Positions 1 through 9,317 are shown, numbered from the stretch's first letter. The stretch: 64,000 nucleotides of DNA from Fluviibacter sp039805865 (GCA_039805865.1 JBDLTI010000003.1:1-64000), one strand, 5' to 3'. A program made the numbers and translations. The notes: generated by a model from the sequence alone, not told the origin.

Positions 1-1
1 A

Positions 2-1513
2 TTGCCCGGCGCTGTCGCGCTAGATGATCAAACGATAGAAATAACGCTGTCCGGGAAGTACCCCCAGTTCATCTACTGGCTGGCCATGAATTTCTTTGCC
101 CCGGTGCCCCGTGAAGTCGATCAGTTCTATGGGCAACTGGCATTACGCAAAGGAAAAGTCGGTATCGATAACTGGCCCGTGGGTACGGGCCCTTACATGA
201 TGGTTCATAACAATCCGAACGCACGGATTGTGCTGGATCGGAATCCTAACTTCCATGAAGAACGTTACCCGTGTAAGGGTGAGGCGGCTGATGTTGCTGC
301 CGGATTGCTCAAAGATTGTGACGCCCGCTTGCCCTTGCTAGACGGGGTTGTGTTCAGTCGTGAGAAAGAAAGTCTGCCGTATTGGAACAAGTTCCTTCAA
401 GGCTACTATGATCTCTCAGGTATTTCTTCCGATAGCTTTGATCAGGCCGTACGCATCAATATAAACGGGGATGCCAATGTATCGCCAGCGATGGCGGCTC
501 AGGGTATTCAGCTGCAAACCTCGGTGCGTACCTCGATTTACTATCTGGGATTCAATCTGATGGATTCGGTGGTGGGTGGTAAGTCACCTGCCGAACAGCA
601 GCGCGCCAAGCTACTCCGGCAAGCTTTGTCGATTGCACTGGATCAGGAAGAGTTTATTTCGATCTTTCTGAATGGCCGTGGGCAGGCTGCCATGGGGCCC
701 ATTCCTCCGGGTATCTTCGGCTATCAGTCGGGTGAGGCCGGTATTAATCCGGTGGTGTATACGTGGAAAGAGGGTGCAGCGCACCGGCGTGGTCTTGATG
801 AGGCGCGTGCCTTATTAGCGAAGGCTGGCTGGCCGGATGGGCGAGATGCGGTAACGGGTCAACCACTGGTTCTGAACCTGGACACCACCTCGGGGGGCAT
901 GGGCGATAAGTCGACGATGGACTGGATGTCTCGCCAGCTCAATCAGATTGGTGTGCAACTGGTGGTGCGCAGCACAGACTTCAACCGCTTTCAGGAAAAG
1001 CTACGCAAGGGGAGTGCTCAGCTTTTCTTTATGGGCTGGAATGCGGATTATCCCGATCCGGAAAACTTCTTTTTCCTGCTTTACGGCCCTGAAGGCAAAG
1101 TGGCACATGGTGGTGAGAACTCTGCCAATTACCAGAATCCGGAATTCGATCGCTTATTCCGCCTGATGAAAAACCTGCCAAATGGCCCTGAGCGGCAGTC
1201 GGTCATTAATGCCATGCTCAAGCTGGTGCGTGACGATGCACCCTGGGTTTACTGGTTCTATCCCAAATCCTATGTGCTAAAGCAGGGGTGGTTGCATAAC
1301 CTGAAACCGAATAACGTGGCCAACAATACAGTGAAGTATCAGCGTATTGATGCGGCCAATCGTGCACAGTTACGGCAGGAATGGAATCATCCCTTGGTTT
1401 GGCCTTTTGTGATTATTCTGGGTGGGTTGGTTCTTTTGCTGTGGCCAGCAATGAAAGCCTATCGTTCCCGTTCCGGTCTCGATGCCTTTGGTAAGCCAGT
1501 GAGGAAACGCTGA
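2..1513 (+). CDS. ABC transporter substrate-binding protein, family 5 (5' end outside window)
   Basis: This is the C-terminal part (about 500 residues) of an extracellular solute-binding protein of the oligopeptide/dipeptide type. The reading frame is open to the first base, so the signal peptide and first lobe lie outside the window. The fragment has the usual family 5 features, including a WNADYPDPENFFF stretch near residue 345 and a tail rich in aromatic residues. Unusually, the last 40 residues hold a hydrophobic segment (FVIILGGLVLLLW) followed by a basic tail, which predicts a C-terminal membrane anchor. The next gene starts inside its stop codon (TGATG), so it belongs to the importer operon. 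The family is clear; the substrate (peptide, microcin-like or nickel chelate) is not. Confidence 0.88.
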   Translation: MPGAVALDDQTIEITLSGKYPQFIYWLAMNFFAPVPREVDQFYGQLALRKGKVGIDNWPVGTGPYMMVHNNPNARIVLDRNPNFHEERYPCKGEAADVAAGLLKDCDARLPLLDGVVFSREKESLPYWNKFLQGYYDLSGISSDSFDQAVRININGDANVSPAMAAQGIQLQTSVRTSIYYLGFNLMDSVVGGKSPAEQQRAKLLRQALSIALDQEEFISIFLNGRGQAAMGPIPPGIFGYQSGEAGINPVVYTWKEGAAHRRGLDEARALLAKAGWPDGRDAVTGQPLVLNLDTTSGGMGDKSTMDWMSRQLNQIGVQLVVRSTDFNRFQEKLRKGSAQLFFMGWNADYPDPENFFFLLYGPEGKVAHGGENSANYQNPEFDRLFRLMKNLPNGPERQSVINAMLKLVRDDAPWVYWFYPKSYVLKQGWLHNLKPNNVANNTVKYQRIDAANRAQLRQEWNHPLVWPFVIILGGLVLLLWPAMKAYRSRSGLDAFGKPVRKR

Positions 1514-2493
1514 TGTTTGCCTATGTGATGCGCCGCTTCTTTTACGCCATTCCGATTTTGATGGGCGTGAATCTGATCACCTTTGCGCTGTTCTTTATGG
1601 TCAACAGCCCTGACGATATGGCCCGGATGCAGTTGGGGGTGAAGCGAGTCACGCCAGAAGCCATACAGCAATGGAAAGCGGAACGGGGCTACGACAAACC
1701 GCTGTTTGTGAATACATCGGCTTCCGGGTTAGCCCAGGTAACCAACACGGTTTTTTATACGAAATCACTCACCCTCTTTGCGGGCGAATTTGGCCGTAGT
1801 GAAGACGGGCGAGAGATCGGACGGGAAATACGTGAACGGATGGGGCCATCACTGGCAATCGCTTTGCCCACCTTTTTGATTGGCCTGGGGCTTACCGTGA
1901 GTCTGGCTTTGTTTCTGGTGCTATTCCGTGGCACCTGGCTGGATCGAACTGGTGTGGTGTTCTGCGTCGGCCTGATGTCGATCTCTTCACTCTTCTTTAT
2001 TATCGGCGGGCAGTTTTTGTTTGCGCGCGTTCTGCAGCTCGTACCCATCTCCGGCTATGCCAGCAACCCGCTGGTAGCTTGGCACTTTCTAATTCTGCCG
2101 GTTGCTGTGGCGGTTATTGCTGGTATTGGTGGCTCAACGCGTTGGTACCGCACCCTGTTTCTCGAGGAGATCAGTAAAGACTACGTACGTACCGCCCGCG
2201 CCAAAGGTTTGTCAGATGCTGCAGTGTTGTTCAGGCATGTGTTGCGTAATGGCCTGATTCCCATTTTGACAGGCGTTGTTGTGGTCATTCCATCGTTGTT
2301 TATGGGGTCGCTACTCATTGAATCTTTTTTTGGTATTCCCGGTTTGGGGAGTTACACCATTGATGCAATTGCAGCGCAGGATTTTGCCGTTGTGCGTGCC
2401 ATGGTCTTTTTGGGGTCTGTTCTCTATCTGCTGGGTCTGATCCTGACTGATCTGTCGTACACGTTGGTTGATCCACGAATCCGGTTGAAATAG
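1513..2493 (+). CDS. ABC transporter permease, DppB/OppB type
   Basis: Inner-membrane permease of 326 residues, first of a pair. It begins with a membrane helix (residues 8-30), then has a soluble stretch of about 80 residues before the five-helix core. The EAA loop that contacts the ATPase lies near residues 218-250 (KDYVRTARAKGLSDAAVLFRH). A segment before it (VIAGIGGSTRWYRTLFLEEI) matches the family. The start ATG overlaps the stop of the binding-protein gene by one base, and the next permease starts 4 bp after its stop, so the genes are translationally coupled. Length is normal for DppB-like permeases. Confidence 0.93.
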   Translation: MFAYVMRRFFYAIPILMGVNLITFALFFMVNSPDDMARMQLGVKRVTPEAIQQWKAERGYDKPLFVNTSASGLAQVTNTVFYTKSLTLFAGEFGRSEDGREIGREIRERMGPSLAIALPTFLIGLGLTVSLALFLVLFRGTWLDRTGVVFCVGLMSISSLFFIIGGQFLFARVLQLVPISGYASNPLVAWHFLILPVAVAVIAGIGGSTRWYRTLFLEEISKDYVRTARAKGLSDAAVLFRHVLRNGLIPILTGVVVVIPSLFMGSLLIESFFGIPGLGSYTIDAIAAQDFAVVRAMVFLGSVLYLLGLILTDLSYTLVDPRIRLK

Positions 2494-2497
2494 CCCC

Positions 2498-3934
2498 ATG
2501 ACAATCAGCAGCCTTTTTAACACGTTGAGCCAGAGCCTATGGGTCTGGTTGGCGACCGATGTGCTGCTGTGGGCGCTCTTTGTACTGTTTGTGCTGTCGG
2601 TGGTAGTCATTGTACGATCACCGCTACAGCGGGCGGTTTGGCAAAAAGTCTTTCGTCAGCGTTTGGCGGTGATCTCAGCCGTGCTACTTGGTGTAGCTGC
2701 CTGTTTTGCCTTGCTTGATTCAATTCATCTGCGCGAACCGCTACCGCGCGCAACGCCGGATATGCCAGTCCGTTATAGCGTCGAAGTGAATTCGGTGCTG
2801 GATCTGTTGCTGGTAGATCTGCGTAAAGATCATGAAAAGACTTATTCGGCACCGCTGGCGGTGACACTGGCTGCACTAGAGCCCGTAACGATTACTTTGC
2901 CAGATGGTACGGTAGAAGTACGTCGTGAAGCGCCACGTCTCAAAGTGGCGGGGGCGGCTTTTCCACCGGGCCCTGTGGACGAAATGAGCTACTGGTTTGA
3001 CGTGTTGCAGCGGGTAGGGTTGGGCGCCTTGGGCGGCGCTTTGTTCTTTGGCGTGCTTGGCTTCATGTTCATCCTGCTCAGGCGCACATGGATCAAGAAT
3101 CAACAGAGCAACCGGATTGCCTGGCGCTGGGCTGCTTATGCTCTGGCTAGTCTTAGTGTGCTGGGTGGCATCTTTATCGGTTTAAGTTCTAATTTTCATG
3201 TGTTCGGTACCGATAAGGTGGGGCAGGATGTGCTCTATCAAGTCCTTAAAAGCCTAAGAACGGCCTTGGTGATTGGCTTGGTGCCAACCTTGGTGACGTT
3301 GCCATTAGGAATCGCCTTAGGTCTATCGGCGGGCTACTTCCGCGGCAAAGTGGACGACGTGATCCAGTATATCTACACCACGGTGAGCGCCATTCCAGGC
3401 GTGCTGCTCATTGCGGCTGCCGTGTTGAGTATTCAGGTGATGATCGATAACCACCCAGAGTGGTTTGCCACCGCCGTAGAGCGGGGCGATATCCGGTTGC
3501 TCGCACTCTGCATCATTCTTGGGATGACGAGTTGGACTGGCATTGCGCGCCTGCTCCGGGGCGAAGCGTTGAAGATGCGTGAATACGAATACGTTCAGGC
3601 AGCACGTGCCTTTGGGGTCAGCGCCGGACAGATTCTGCTGCGTCATGTATTACCCAACGTATTCCCGATTATTCTGATTACGTTGGTGATGGAGTTTTCC
3701 TCATTGGTGTTGGCTGAAGCGGTTCTGTCGTACATCGGTATTGGTGTTGACCCAACCATGTTCAGCTTCGGTTTGATGATTAACAACGCACGCATGGAAT
3801 TGTCTCGTGAACCCATCGTTTGGTGGTCGCTGATAGCCGCCTTCCTGTTTATGGTAATTCTGGTGCTGTCGGCAAATCTGCTGGCCGATGCCGTGCGCGA
3901 TGCTTTAGATCCTCGTTCCGAGGGGCAGTCATGA
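2498..3934 (+). CDS. ABC transporter permease, DppC/OppC type, enlarged
   Basis: Second permease of the importer, 478 residues against about 300 for ordinary DppC/OppC. The extra length is N-terminal: two hydrophobic segments (about residues 15-35 and 50-70), then a soluble stretch of about 90 residues, probably periplasmic, and a further helix pair before the normal core. The EAA loop is near residues 352-385 (MREYEYVQAARAFGVSAGQI) and is followed by typical DppC helices. Its stop overlaps the ATPase start as ATGA. Enlarged C-type permeases with periplasmic inserts are known in YejE-like importers, so this fits a Yej-type peptide system, but the substrate is an inference. Confidence 0.9.
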   Translation: MTISSLFNTLSQSLWVWLATDVLLWALFVLFVLSVVVIVRSPLQRAVWQKVFRQRLAVISAVLLGVAACFALLDSIHLREPLPRATPDMPVRYSVEVNSVLDLLLVDLRKDHEKTYSAPLAVTLAALEPVTITLPDGTVEVRREAPRLKVAGAAFPPGPVDEMSYWFDVLQRVGLGALGGALFFGVLGFMFILLRRTWIKNQQSNRIAWRWAAYALASLSVLGGIFIGLSSNFHVFGTDKVGQDVLYQVLKSLRTALVIGLVPTLVTLPLGIALGLSAGYFRGKVDDVIQYIYTTVSAIPGVLLIAAAVLSIQVMIDNHPEWFATAVERGDIRLLALCIILGMTSWTGIARLLRGEALKMREYEYVQAARAFGVSAGQILLRHVLPNVFPIILITLVMEFSSLVLAEAVLSYIGIGVDPTMFSFGLMINNARMELSREPIVWWSLIAAFLFMVILVLSANLLADAVRDALDPRSEGQS

Positions 3935-5832
3935 CCAAGCCTTTGCTTCAGGTGCGAAATTTATCGCTGGGTTTTTCACGTAAAGCCGATGATGGCATGG
4001 CGAACCAGACAATTGATGCACTCAGCGACATCAGTTTTCAGTTGCATGCCGGAGAGACGTTGGCGCTATTGGGTGAATCCGGTTGCGGTAAGTCGTTGAC
4101 AGCACTGGCACTCATGCGACTGTTGCCTGGGCAAGCCCGTTTTCAATCGGGACACGTGTTGCTGGCAAGTGATGAACAGGGCGGCCGCGCAGAAGATCTG
4201 TTACGGGTTTCCGAAGACCGGATGCGGCAGGTTCGGGGGCGTCGCATGGCGATGATTTTTCAGGAGCCTGCAACAAGCCTTAATCCGGTGATGCGGATTG
4301 GGGATCAGATTAAGGAAGTGCTCCAATTGCATCGCGGCATGACTGCCAAGATTGCCGATGAAGAAGTGCTGGCATTGCTGATGCAGGTGGGTTTGCCTGA
4401 TCCGCAACGTGCGGCAAGTGCTTATCCCTTTGAGTTATCAGGCGGCATGAAACAGCGCGCCATGATTGCCATGGCGTTGGCTGGCGACCCGGATATCCTC
4501 CTGGCTGATGAACCGACCACTGCGCTGGATGTGACCCTGCAAGCGCAGATTCTGGATCTCATCGCGGAATTACAGCAGCATCGTCAGTTGGGCGTACTAC
4601 TCATTTCACATGATCTGGCGGTTGTGTCAGCGCGGGCTGACCGGGTTGCTGTGATGTATGCCGGACAGATTGTAGAAAGCGGCCCGGTTGCCCAGGTATT
4701 GAATCAACCCACGCATCCCTATACCCGTGCCTTACTCGCGGCTTTGCCGGAAAAGGCGGTGCCTGGCCAAGCGCTAGCACAGTTGTCTGGCCGGGTACCC
4801 CCGTTAGGTCGCTGGCCAATGGCCTGTCGATTTGCACCACGTTGCGCAATCCGGGAACCGCATTGTGAAGAGGAGTCGCCGCCCTGGGTATTGCTACCCG
4901 GAGCGGATTCAATTGAGCTACAGCATCATGGACGGTGCTGGCGCGTTGGTGATGAAACAATTTCAGATGCTCAACCCATGCGACCTTTAGTTGAGCCGAT
5001 CCATCCTATTGAAGAGTCACCAGTGCTCACGGTGTCTAATCTGAGTGTTCGTTACCCATCTTCAAATCAAGGTCTCCTGCATCGCCTGGCTCAGCTTTTG
5101 TTGCGCAAACAAGCTGTTTCGGTTGGGCCGGTAGTTGAAAGTGTCAGTTTTGATCTCAGAGCCGGTGAAACACTGGCCATTGTGGGTGAATCCGGTTGCG
5201 GTAAAACCACGACTGCGCGCGCGATCTTGCGTTTGATCGAGAGTGAGTCAGGCGACATCACTCTTAATGGAAACGCGATTGTCGGTGAAGGCGTAAAACC
5301 GGTAAAAGGTTGGCGGCGAGATGTGCAGATGGTGTTTCAGGATCCCTTTGCATCACTGGATCCTCGACAACGTATCAGGCAGGTTTTATCCGAGGGGGCT
5401 ATAGCTCTGGGGTTGCCTGCAGCCAACTATGATCAGAATGCTTTAGTCCGGTTGCTTGATCGTGTAGGTTTACCGCCGGAAGCGCTTGATCGCTTTCCCC
5501 ATGAGTTTTCTGGCGGTCAACGTCAACGCATTGCCATTGCCCGTGCACTTGCTGTGTCACCGAAGGTGCTTATTTGTGATGAACCCACTTCGGCACTGGA
5601 TGTCTCTGTGCAGGCGCAGATTCTGAATTTGTTGCAAAAGCTACAGGCCGAAACGGGTATTGCGTATCTCTTTATTACCCATAACTTTGGCGTGGTGCGT
5701 TACCTGGCCGATCGTGTGCTCGTGATGCAGGCGGGGAAGGTCGTTGAAACAGGTGATACCGAACAACTGTTGGCTCGGCCTCAGCATGCCTACACCCGGG
5801 CGTTACTAAACTCGGTGCCTGTGCTAGGCTAA
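3931..5832 (+). CDS. fused double ATPase of oligopeptide ABC importer (DppD-DppF / YejF type)
   Basis: One 633-residue chain with two nucleotide-binding domains. Domain 1 has Walker A GESGCGKS at about residue 48, signature LSGGMKQR and Walker B ILLADEPT. It ends with the cysteine-rich oligo/HPY region (CRFAPRC...C) near residues 290-310. Domain 2 has Walker A GESGCGKTTT near residue 419, signature FSGGQRQR and Walker B VLICDEPT. The start taken is the ATG that overlaps the upstream permease stop (ATGA); a longer upstream extension in the same frame would run through permease coding sequence. It energises uptake through the two permeases. The gene ends 12 bp from the convergent mltD-like gene. 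Confidence 0.95.
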   Translation: MTKPLLQVRNLSLGFSRKADDGMANQTIDALSDISFQLHAGETLALLGESGCGKSLTALALMRLLPGQARFQSGHVLLASDEQGGRAEDLLRVSEDRMRQVRGRRMAMIFQEPATSLNPVMRIGDQIKEVLQLHRGMTAKIADEEVLALLMQVGLPDPQRAASAYPFELSGGMKQRAMIAMALAGDPDILLADEPTTALDVTLQAQILDLIAELQQHRQLGVLLISHDLAVVSARADRVAVMYAGQIVESGPVAQVLNQPTHPYTRALLAALPEKAVPGQALAQLSGRVPPLGRWPMACRFAPRCAIREPHCEEESPPWVLLPGADSIELQHHGRCWRVGDETISDAQPMRPLVEPIHPIEESPVLTVSNLSVRYPSSNQGLLHRLAQLLLRKQAVSVGPVVESVSFDLRAGETLAIVGESGCGKTTTARAILRLIESESGDITLNGNAIVGEGVKPVKGWRRDVQMVFQDPFASLDPRQRIRQVLSEGAIALGLPAANYDQNALVRLLDRVGLPPEALDRFPHEFSGGQRQRIAIARALAVSPKVLICDEPTSALDVSVQAQILNLLQKLQAETGIAYLFITHNFGVVRYLADRVLVMQAGKVVETGDTEQLLARPQHAYTRALLNSVPVLG

Positions 5833-5844
5833 TACGGTTACAAC

Positions 5845-7281
5845 TTACTTAGCGCTTTTTTTGTTGCCAGATTTATCGCTGTTGGCGGTGGGTTTTGATT
5901 TGCTCTTGCCGCTGGATTTAGCGGTGGTAGGTTTGCTATCGGCAGAAGGCTTAGTGCCCGATTTTGCAGTGGACGATTTGCTTGCTGTCTTGTCCGACTT
6001 GCCTGCCTTGTCTGACTTATCCGCTTTGCCAGCTTTTCCCGATTTGTCGTCCTTGGACAAAGATTTCGTTGCCGGTTTATCCGGCGTTTCGGGCACGTTA
6101 ACGGGCGGGTTGTCGTTCAGCTCTGCAAGGGGCGCAGCAGGCGCAGCTTCGTTCGCGTTTTCTTTAAGTACCAGCAGGGGTTGGCCCGGCTTGCTGAGCG
6201 ATTTCATCGATATCCCATTGGCTTCTTGCAACTGCGTCAGAGACATATTGAATTTACCGGCAATGCGATCAGGTTTTTCGCCGGGCTGAACCGTGTAGCT
6301 GCCCCAACGGGAAAGCGGCTTATCCGATTCCTGGTGGGCATTCAGGTTGGATTTGAACTGTGGCACACGATCTTTAGGCAGATTGATCGTATCGACTTTC
6401 ATGACCGGGCGTGAATGTTCCGGATTAAGCGCTTTTACTTCGTCGACGCTGATATTCGCCAGCTTAGCAACGGTATCCAGATCAATGTGCTTGCCGTAAA
6501 GCGCCACCGATTCGAAGTAGGGGCGGTTAGGTATGACGGGAAGATTCATTTGGGCTACCAGTTGTGGGTCACGCAGAATATTCTTAATCGCCTGTAAGCG
6601 CGGCACATAGTTCTTGGTTTCCGCTGGCATACGCAGGTCGTCATAACCCGTAGGCAAGCCCTGCGCCTGGTTCTTTCCCACTGCGCGTCCTACGGAGCCT
6701 TCGCCCCAATTGTAAGAGGCCAGTGCCAGGTGCCAGTCGCCCATCAGGCTGTAGAGATAGGAAAGATAGTCGAGTGCGGCACCAGTCGATGACACCACAT
6801 CTCGACGATTGTCTTCCCACCACGATTGGCTCAGGCCATAACTACGACCCGTAGAGGGTATGAACTGCCAGAGGCCGGCAGCGCGTGCCGGAGACATTGC
6901 TTTAGGGTTGTAGCTGCTTTCTACCATGGGGAGTAGGGCGAGCTCGCTGGGCATGCCCCGACGCTCCAGTTCTTCAAGTACGAAGTAGGCGTAGCGACGG
7001 CCGTTTTCCAGCAGGCGCTTCATCGCCCCCGGATTTTTCATGTAGTAATTCTGATATTTCTGAACGAGCTCATTGTCGAGGTCTGGCATAGCGAACCCGT
7101 CACGCAGACGTGCAAGCAGATCAGGTGCTTCGCGGCCAGGGCGGGTATTAACAGCACGGGTCCAACCAATGGGCGATTTGTCTGGCGCAACCACCCCTGT
7201 GGACTGGTCGGCCGCATGCGCCACCACCGGGGTAAGCGAGGTGCCGAGGAGTGCAACAGTAATAATGACGCGAAACAGCAT
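5845..7281 (-). CDS. mltD: membrane-bound lytic transglycosylase, MltD-like
   Basis: Secreted murein hydrolase of 478 residues. The chosen ATG gives a clean signal peptide (MLFRVIITVALLGTSLTPVVAHA); an ATG six codons upstream would put charged residues before it. The SLT domain carries the catalytic glutamate in LLPMVESSYNP near residue 121 and AAGLWQFIPSTGRSYG after it. One clear LysM follows (YTVQPGEKPDRIAGKFNMSL), preceded by a weaker LysM-like segment (DLDTVAKLANISVDEVKALN). The last 90 residues are a low-complexity tail of Lys, Ser, Asp, Ala and Thr, very basic, perhaps a wall-binding or spacer tail. No terminator is visible in the 12 bp separating it from the ABC operon. Confidence 0.92.
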   Translation of the reverse strand: MLFRVIITVALLGTSLTPVVAHAADQSTGVVAPDKSPIGWTRAVNTRPGREAPDLLARLRDGFAMPDLDNELVQKYQNYYMKNPGAMKRLLENGRRYAYFVLEELERRGMPSELALLPMVESSYNPKAMSPARAAGLWQFIPSTGRSYGLSQSWWEDNRRDVVSSTGAALDYLSYLYSLMGDWHLALASYNWGEGSVGRAVGKNQAQGLPTGYDDLRMPAETKNYVPRLQAIKNILRDPQLVAQMNLPVIPNRPYFESVALYGKHIDLDTVAKLANISVDEVKALNPEHSRPVMKVDTINLPKDRVPQFKSNLNAHQESDKPLSRWGSYTVQPGEKPDRIAGKFNMSLTQLQEANGISMKSLSKPGQPLLVLKENANEAAPAAPLAELNDNPPVNVPETPDKPATKSLSKDDKSGKAGKADKSDKAGKSDKTASKSSTAKSGTKPSADSKPTTAKSSGKSKSKPTANSDKSGNKKSAK

Positions 7282-7368
7282 AGTTTTATGATAGCACAAA
7301 GCGGCTCAAACCCGCGCCGGACTTGGGGTTGAGCGCTGGTGGATCAGTGCGCTTTTGAGCCATGGAAA

Positions 7369-7393
7369 ACAAAAAACCGCCTGAAGGCGGTTT
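7369..7393 (-). terminator. rho-independent terminator of the tRNA-Ala/Glu/Asp cluster
   Basis: On the minus strand a stem AAACCGCC / GGCGGTTT with a four-base loop (7382-7385) runs into TTTTTTG. It lies 37 bp past the 3' end of tRNA-Asp, in the right orientation to end the tRNA transcript. Confidence 0.85.
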
Positions 7394-7429
7394 GTTTGGC
7401 TGACGTTTCTAGAGGCTACATTTTCGATT

Positions 7430-7506
7430 TGGCGCGGAAGACGGGGCTCGAACCCGCGACCCCCGGCGTGACAGGCCGGTACTCTAACCAACTGAGCTAC
7501 TTCCGC
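7430..7506 (-). tRNA. tRNA-Asp (GTC)
   Basis: 77 nt with a perfect 7-bp acceptor stem GCGGAAG/CTTCCGC, discriminator G and encoded CCA. The anticodon loop CTGTCAC gives anticodon GTC, and the T loop reads TTCGAGC. Last gene of a minus-strand trio, 9 bp from tRNA-Glu. Confidence 0.97.
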
Positions 7507-7515
7507 GCAAATCTT

Positions 7516-7591
7516 TGGCGTCCCCACGGGGATTCGAACCCCGGTTATCGCCGTGAAAGGGCGGTGTCCTAGGCCTCTAGACGATGGGGAC
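7516..7591 (-). tRNA. tRNA-Glu (TTC)
   Basis: 76 nt with acceptor stem GTCCCCA/TGGGGAC, discriminator G and encoded CCA. The anticodon loop CTTTCAC gives TTC (Glu). It is the substrate of the glutamyl-tRNA synthetase encoded just upstream on the same strand. Confidence 0.97.
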
Positions 7592-7630
7592 GTCGATACA
7601 ACTAACGTCTCGTTCTTGCTGTACTTCGAC

Positions 7631-7706
<76 letters not shown>

Positions 7707-7736
7707 GAAATCGTGGTACAGCAGGAACAGGGCGAA

Positions 7737-7765
7737 ACTATACCTAAAAATCGGTCGTATTGCAA
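7737..7765 (-). promoter_or_regulatory. sigma70-type promoter of the tRNA-Ala/Glu/Asp cluster
   Basis: Minus strand: -35 TTGCAA (7760-7765), 17-bp spacer, -10 TATAGT (7737-7742), then a G+C-rich stretch TTTCGCCCTG around the expected start. A GC-rich discriminator is typical of stringently controlled stable RNA promoters. It lies between the gltX stop and tRNA-Ala. Confidence 0.8.
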
Positions 7766-7808
7766 AGCTTTTTCGAAGTTATCTCGTTAAAGTTTGCAAC
7801 CCACTGAT

Positions 7809-9209
7809 TTAGTTACCACATGCCAGCAAGGTTTCGATGCGGCGCAGCACTTCTTCGCGAGGGAAGAGCGCAATCAATGCATCAACCGAGGGGGTTTGTG
7901 TCTGGCCAACTAGGGCAAGACGAACCGGCATAGCCAGTGCGGGCATCTTGGCACTGTGGGCGGCCAATGTCTCTTTGATCGCAGCTGAAATCGAAGGAAT
8001 ATCCCAGACTACGTCCGATAATGCTTGTTTGAATGCGGAAAGAATCGGGCGCGTTACATCGGTGAGGTGTTGTGCTTTGAGTTCAGCCGTGGGTGCAGGG
8101 TGGCCTTGTAGCTGCTCAACCGCATCGGTGAGCTCTACGAGCGTTTGGGCACGATCCTTGTACAGCGCCACAATGCTTTCAATGGAAGGGGTGCCCGTGT
8201 CTTTTGCCTGGCGCAGCGCGAGTCTGCGACGCACATCCGCCGAAAGCCGATCGTTATCTGCCTGCTTGATGTAATGCGCATTCAGCCAGTTCAGCTTTTG
8301 GGTATTGAACTGTGCAGCGGATGGCGTGATGTGGTTAAGATCGAACCACGCAACAAACTGCTCGCGGCTAAACACCTCGTCGTCACCGTGTGACCAGCCC
8401 AAACGGGCCAGATAGTTGATTACCGCCTCCGGCAAGTAGCCCTCATCGTCGTATTGCATCACCGATACGGCGCCATGGCGCTTGGAAAGCTTTTGGCCGT
8501 CATCACCCAGAATCATCGAGAGGTGGGCGTACTGCGGGACGGGTGCGCCGAGTGCTTTGAGAATATTGATCTGGCGTGGCGTGTTGTTGACGTGGTCATC
8601 GCCACGAATCACCTGGGTAATGCCCATATCCCAGTCATCCACCACCACGCAGAAGTTATACGTCGGCGTGCCATCAGCGCGGGCAATAATCAGGTCATCC
8701 ATTTCGGTATTGCTGATCTCGATCCGGCCTTTAACCAGATCATCCCAGGCCACAACGCCATCTACCGGGTTGCGGAAACGAATCACCGGATTAACGCCAA
8801 CCGGTACAGGGGGTAAATCCTTACCCGGCTCAGGACGCCAGCGGCCATCATAGCGGGGTTTGTCGCCACGGGCGGTTTGTTCGGCACGTAGCGACTCAAG
8901 TTCAGCCGAAGAGGTATAGCAAGGGTAAGCGGTACCGGCTTCCAGCATTTGCTGAATCACCGCTTTGTAACGATCCATGCGCTGCGTCTGATAGAACGGG
9001 CCTTCATCGTGCGCCAGACCCAGCCAGTTCATGCCATCAAGAATGGCTTGCACAGCCTCTGGCGTTGAACGTGCAAGATCGGTATCTTCGATACGCAGTA
9101 CAAACTGCCCCTGGTGATGGCGGGCAAAGGCCCAGGAGAACAGGGCGGTACGGGCACCACCAATGTGGAGAAAGCCAGTAGGGGATGGGGCAAAGCGTGT
9201 GCGAACCAT
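7809..9209 (-). CDS. gltX: glutamyl-tRNA synthetase
   Basis: 466 residues, normal for GltX. It charges tRNA-Glu with glutamate in the cytoplasm. The N-terminus MVRTRFAPSPTGFLHIGGARTA carries the HIGH-like motif (HIGG), and the KMSKS-like motif is GQKLSKRHG near residue 240. The C-terminal helical anticodon-binding region is complete. It stands directly upstream of tRNA-Ala/Glu/Asp on the same strand, so enzyme and substrate tRNA are neighbours, although the tRNAs have their own promoter. Upstream on the minus strand is a -10-like TAGAAT (9240-9245) in GGTAGAATAA, with no convincing -35. Confidence 0.97.
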   Translation of the reverse strand: MVRTRFAPSPTGFLHIGGARTALFSWAFARHHQGQFVLRIEDTDLARSTPEAVQAILDGMNWLGLAHDEGPFYQTQRMDRYKAVIQQMLEAGTAYPCYTSSAELESLRAEQTARGDKPRYDGRWRPEPGKDLPPVPVGVNPVIRFRNPVDGVVAWDDLVKGRIEISNTEMDDLIIARADGTPTYNFCVVVDDWDMGITQVIRGDDHVNNTPRQINILKALGAPVPQYAHLSMILGDDGQKLSKRHGAVSVMQYDDEGYLPEAVINYLARLGWSHGDDEVFSREQFVAWFDLNHITPSAAQFNTQKLNWLNAHYIKQADNDRLSADVRRRLALRQAKDTGTPSIESIVALYKDRAQTLVELTDAVEQLQGHPAPTAELKAQHLTDVTRPILSAFKQALSDVVWDIPSISAAIKETLAAHSAKMPALAMPVRLALVGQTQTPSVDALIALFPREEVLRRIETLLACGN

Positions 9210-9276
9210 GAATAAATCCGGTAAACGTGTAAAAGCGTTATTCTACCGGTTCAAGACGGCTCTCCCCAGTACAGCA

Positions 9277-9305
9277 TTGACCAGCTGGCACTAATTGACT
9301 AGAAT
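9277..9305 (+). promoter_or_regulatory. sigma70 promoter of tRNA-Val
   Basis: -35 TTGACC (9277-9282), exactly 17 bp, -10 TAGAAT (9300-9305). The expected start near 9312 leaves a leader of only about six bases before the mature tRNA 5' end at 9318. Confidence 0.82.
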
Positions 9306-9317
9306 CCGCGCTTCGTT

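Noticed and set aside
5861..6289. 142-codon plus-strand frame rich in Leu opposite the MltD tail
   Set aside because: It mirrors the Lys/Ser/Asp-rich tail on the other strand (its Leu/Asp bias is the complement), so it is not independent coding.
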